From Cyanoderma ruficeps (lineage: Eukaryota > Chordata > Aves > Passeriformes > Timaliidae): a stretch of 64,000 nt of DNA. Below the pieces are notes generated by a model. The model worked only from the letters and a program-made list of their open reading frames with translations. It was not told the DNA's origin and made no database searches. The translations under genes were made by a program, and so were the position numbers. Positions 60,406 to 64,000 of this stretch are shown piece by piece. The stretch spans positions 22,075,231-22,139,230 of the forward strand of contig VZDJ01007753.1 in the NCBI GenBank assembly GCA_008694505.1, read 5' to 3'. Positions within the stretch are counted from its first letter, which is position 1, and every line of letters starts with the position of its first letter.

Positions 60406-63400
60406 AATGTGGCACAGAAAATGTTTTAAAAATCTAACTTTCTGTTTCTAACACAACACAGATTAAATCATAGCATTAGTTTTCCAAGTCAGTTGCATCA
60501 TTCTCTTGGCTTATAAATTCTGGTGCTGAAGACATCAGTTCTGTGTAGCTTAGTTTTTCTTTTACGATCAATGTATAGCAATTTTTGCAGTATCAATATC
60601 TAATTCACATCAAATAATTTCATACTTGTGACTTAACCTGTGCCTATGTTCTACAGGCTTCAGAGTATTTAATATCACATTTCTGATGTGATTCACCCTG
60701 CCTACTCCACCTGTCTAGTGAAGTGAAAAATTAAGATGTTCTATTGAACTTTGTTTTTATTTAGCCTGGTGGGTTCACAACAGCACTGAATAAAAGCAGC
60801 AGCAAAAGATGAGCCCAAAATCCTCAAAAGAGGAGAACCTGAAGGATTGTGGATTACACTAAAGACCTCTAACAAAGCTTGAACTTTGATCCGGCAAGGT
60901 GATGGTGAGAGAGAGATAACAATACACATTTTTGTGCTTATTGATACTTTCACTCATGTACTCTACCAAGATGTTTCAGAAAACATTGATTACAAGTTTC
61001 TACACCTTTTTTTTTCACAATTTATGTAACAGCCTCTGCATCTCAAGAGAAAAAGGCTTTCTATATTAATCAGTAAAGGCTAATAAATTTACAATTCAGC
61101 TTCCATTGAAGTCTTCAGAGAACTTCTGCTGCCTTTGTGGGGTGGTAGGTTGGCCCTTTAGCATACTTTTCATGCCTAACAGTGCATGAATCTTTTGTAT
61201 TTCTAGCTTTATCTAATATTGTTGCTTAACTCAATTACATATAAAAGTGCGAAGAGTCTCTTCACTCTTCACAGCTTAACCCACCACTTATTGTTACTTG
61301 TTTATGAGACATTTTTCTACTTTATAGTCTTTAATCTGAAATTATATCAAGTGCTGTAATAAAGCTGAAAGAGATAATATCTGTGGCATTTCCATTCCTC
61401 TGCTCTGGTGATAACATTATTTAACAACACTGGGAAGTTAATTAAGAAAGACCTTGCTGTCATAAATTCATGTTGCCTTCCTCATTAAATTAGGCTTTGC
61501 AATGTATTGCTGAAGTTAAGAAAACTTTTCTGGACATTCAGCAATGGATACTTCGCTAAATAGTTCACAATATGTTACATATTCATACTGCATGACCGTC
61601 TATTTAACACTCATGCTTCTGGGGTTTCGCATGTTTAGATCAGATTAATTTTGAATCTTTCTTTCCTTTGAAATAATTAAGAAAATATTTCTGCTTCTTG
61701 GGTATTTAAGCTATTTAATCTTTTCACGGCCATGTTTGTTCTCATTTGCATGTTATATTATCCCTATTCTGTGTTTCCTTGAATCCTTGATTTATGCAGT
61801 TCTCTATCCCAGCTAACAGAAGCCAGCTACTGATTGCATATACTAGTTCCTTGCCCATTATCATTCATCGTGAACATGGGGTTTTTTCCTATCAGTTGTA
61901 AATCCTGTCTATAGTGCAGAAAAAAATGAAACTGGTCTTTATGGCTTTCTGAACCATGCATTCTTTCATAATGCATTTGTAAACCATTTTCTGTAAGAAT
62001 TTGGTTTAGGGCAATCAAAAAAGGACCAGCTCCATAGGTTACGCAGGGGTTCAAATTCAATTAATTCAGCCCTGTAGGAACTGATTCCCTGAGTATACTG
62101 CAAAGCAGAGCACTGGGATTGTTTGGGACCAGATTTGTGAAAATCCTTATGTGGTCCTGAACTTTTCAAATGTATAATCTGAGATTCTTTAGCTTATCCA
62201 GTCTTGAAAAAAGAATTGTTCCGTGAGATAGCTTAACCATAAAAGACAGTTGTAACTGTACTGTGTGAGTACCACTGTATAGTTTTTAATGCTGTTTCCA
62301 TTCCTAAACATGCCTATATGACTCAAAAATTCCTACTCCAAATTGGAAAGGCTAAGTAAAAAGATCTTGTATTACATTACCATCTGCCTCAGCCATAGCC
62401 AATAATTTAGGTAACCATGAAAAACCACTGTGGAAATGAATAAATGCAAAATTTGAGAGCTGTCACATACCTGGATCTGGTGTTTACAACAATAGTTTCT
62501 TTGGAGGACCTTACATCAAAACCAGTGACTGTATAGGGTCAGGAGTGGATATTTGCATCCAAATTGTGTTGGTGAAACTGATCTTTAGCATAGAGATTTC
62601 TGATAAGTCTGCCAGTATGTAAAGATTCATATTTTGAAGAAGAATAATCCAGGGTTCACTGGACAGTTCCATTTTGCCAAGCCATTAAAAGGGACACAGC
62701 TCTGCCTCCTGATATTAATGAAAGGGGCACCATTTTTTGTAGCACTGATTATTTTCTTAACTGGCATTAAGTAAGGTATTCTCACCACCCATATTTGCTC
62801 CAGGTCTTTTCTCAAGAGATTAACAAAACAGAACTTGATGAGACACTTCATTCTAAATGAGAAGGAACTCTCTGGAAGTAATCTTTCTGTCTGTTGTGAT
62901 TTAGGACAAATTTGGGAGGAAATCTCTGAATGGGGTTCCTCTGGAAAGCAAACCAAATGACCCCTCCCTCCAGCCAGTCTGGGAGAAGACCTTTTCAGAG
63001 AAACATGGAAAAAACCATTTATTTAACAAAGTGCCCACAAGCACAAAGAATGAATAATATGAAACAATAAAATATTCCATTCTGGAGTGAGATAGCAAAC
63101 TGACAAAGTTCCTGCCGTGGGTATAGCTCAACTCAGTACAAGCATCATCAAGTCACTTTAGGACATTGTCTTACAGCTTAACTTTGTTCATCACTTTAAG
63201 ACCTTCTCACTATGATTTTTACTTCAGCATTTACAGTATTTTTTATTTTGTTTGCTTTCATTACTTCTGAGACTACTTTACCATACTGATTTTTTAGTGG
63301 TTTGAAATTCCATCTTAGCTTCATTGCAGATTTTAGTCTTCAAGAATTGTCTTTAATTTTAGTTCTTGTTGGGGTATATCTGTTTGTTCTAATATGCAGT

Positions 63401-64000
63401 CCATATTGTTTTTTCAGTCTTTTTCCACAAACGTTGTAAGATATTACAGACAGCTCTTAAAAATTTGTCTGAAATATGGATTTTGTATTTCAGAAGCTTA
63501 AAGTAACATTTTGGTATGTTTACTGGAAGGTTAAGTTTCTTAAATTAGGCTTCAAATCAAATTCTAAGGAATATAATGGCAAAGCTCTTACTGACTCAAT
63601 GAAAATAGGATTTTATATCCAAACATCTAGAAGATTGCATATAATATCTAGGAGAAGAAAATTGCTGTAGTGTTTGGTTTTATTACTACATATTGTGCTC
63701 TGTGCCTGGAGACTGACCTGAAAATCCATCGGTCCAATATCACTGCTCCTCTCTCTCCAGTACTTTCTTGTTACCTAAAATGCATTTTTAAAATCTTTTC
63801 AATCATTTAATCTTTTCCATAGCTACCAATCCTGCCTCTTTTTAATTTGTCAGCAAAATTTAAGACAAACTTTGAGTTTCTCTCTCTTCTGTGGTTCGTT
63901 CTACCCTTCAGCTGCAACAGGAATATTTTCAGTTATCTCATCTAACTTTAGAGTTTTATGCATAGCAACCATAGTATTTTCTTGTAGCACAGTTATTACT

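Overview
The window looks like vertebrate, most likely avian, nuclear DNA. It is AT-rich intronic sequence with no bacterial or viral gene organisation and no compact ORFs. It contains a 5'-truncated CR1 LINE ending in the sauropsid-type ATTCTGTG tail, a few heavily decayed amniote-wide repeats, simple repeats, and assembly gaps inside homopolymers. Low repeat density together with CR1 favours a bird over a turtle or crocodile. The species cannot be read from the sequence.

Only one protein-coding segment can be supported: a 146-bp internal exon on the + strand (11390-11535). It encodes the acidic linker and the first part of the TALE homeodomain of a MEIS protein. Residue choices (SPGTG and KKRQKKRG rather than the MEIS1-type SPSTG and KKRHKKRG) point to MEIS2. 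The exon has a good polypyrimidine tract and AG acceptor and a consensus GTAAGT donor. The intron after it falls just before the codons for the TALE His-Pro-Tyr-Pro loop. The next exon is not present, so the window holds at least 11.4 kb of the upstream intron and at least 52.4 kb of the downstream intron.

The intronic DNA is mosaic. Several stretches have the texture of conserved non-coding elements: mixed composition, retained CpGs, homeodomain, POU and TALE-like words, and no repeat signature. They lie near 5.0, 9.6, 10.4, 13.6, 17.5-19.0, 24.7, 28.6-30.0, 45.6-46.1, 47.1 and 54.0-55.8 kb. MEIS-family introns are known to carry developmental enhancers, so these are the best functional candidates. 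Conservation could not be tested here. Between them lies AT-rich filler with microsatellites, short hairpins, one CR1 copy (about 41.2-41.66 kb) and remnants resembling MIR-type SINEs.

I found no new gene system. The most checkable oddities are: a 44-nt hairpin at 23057; a MORE-like POU palindrome at 29554; paired octamer-like sites at 47174; twin 12-bp boxes 22 bp apart at 24721; a 10-bp-stem hairpin inside a CNE-like block at 10601; an in-frame intronic extension after the exon; and an unusually long 185-codon open frame at 45570.
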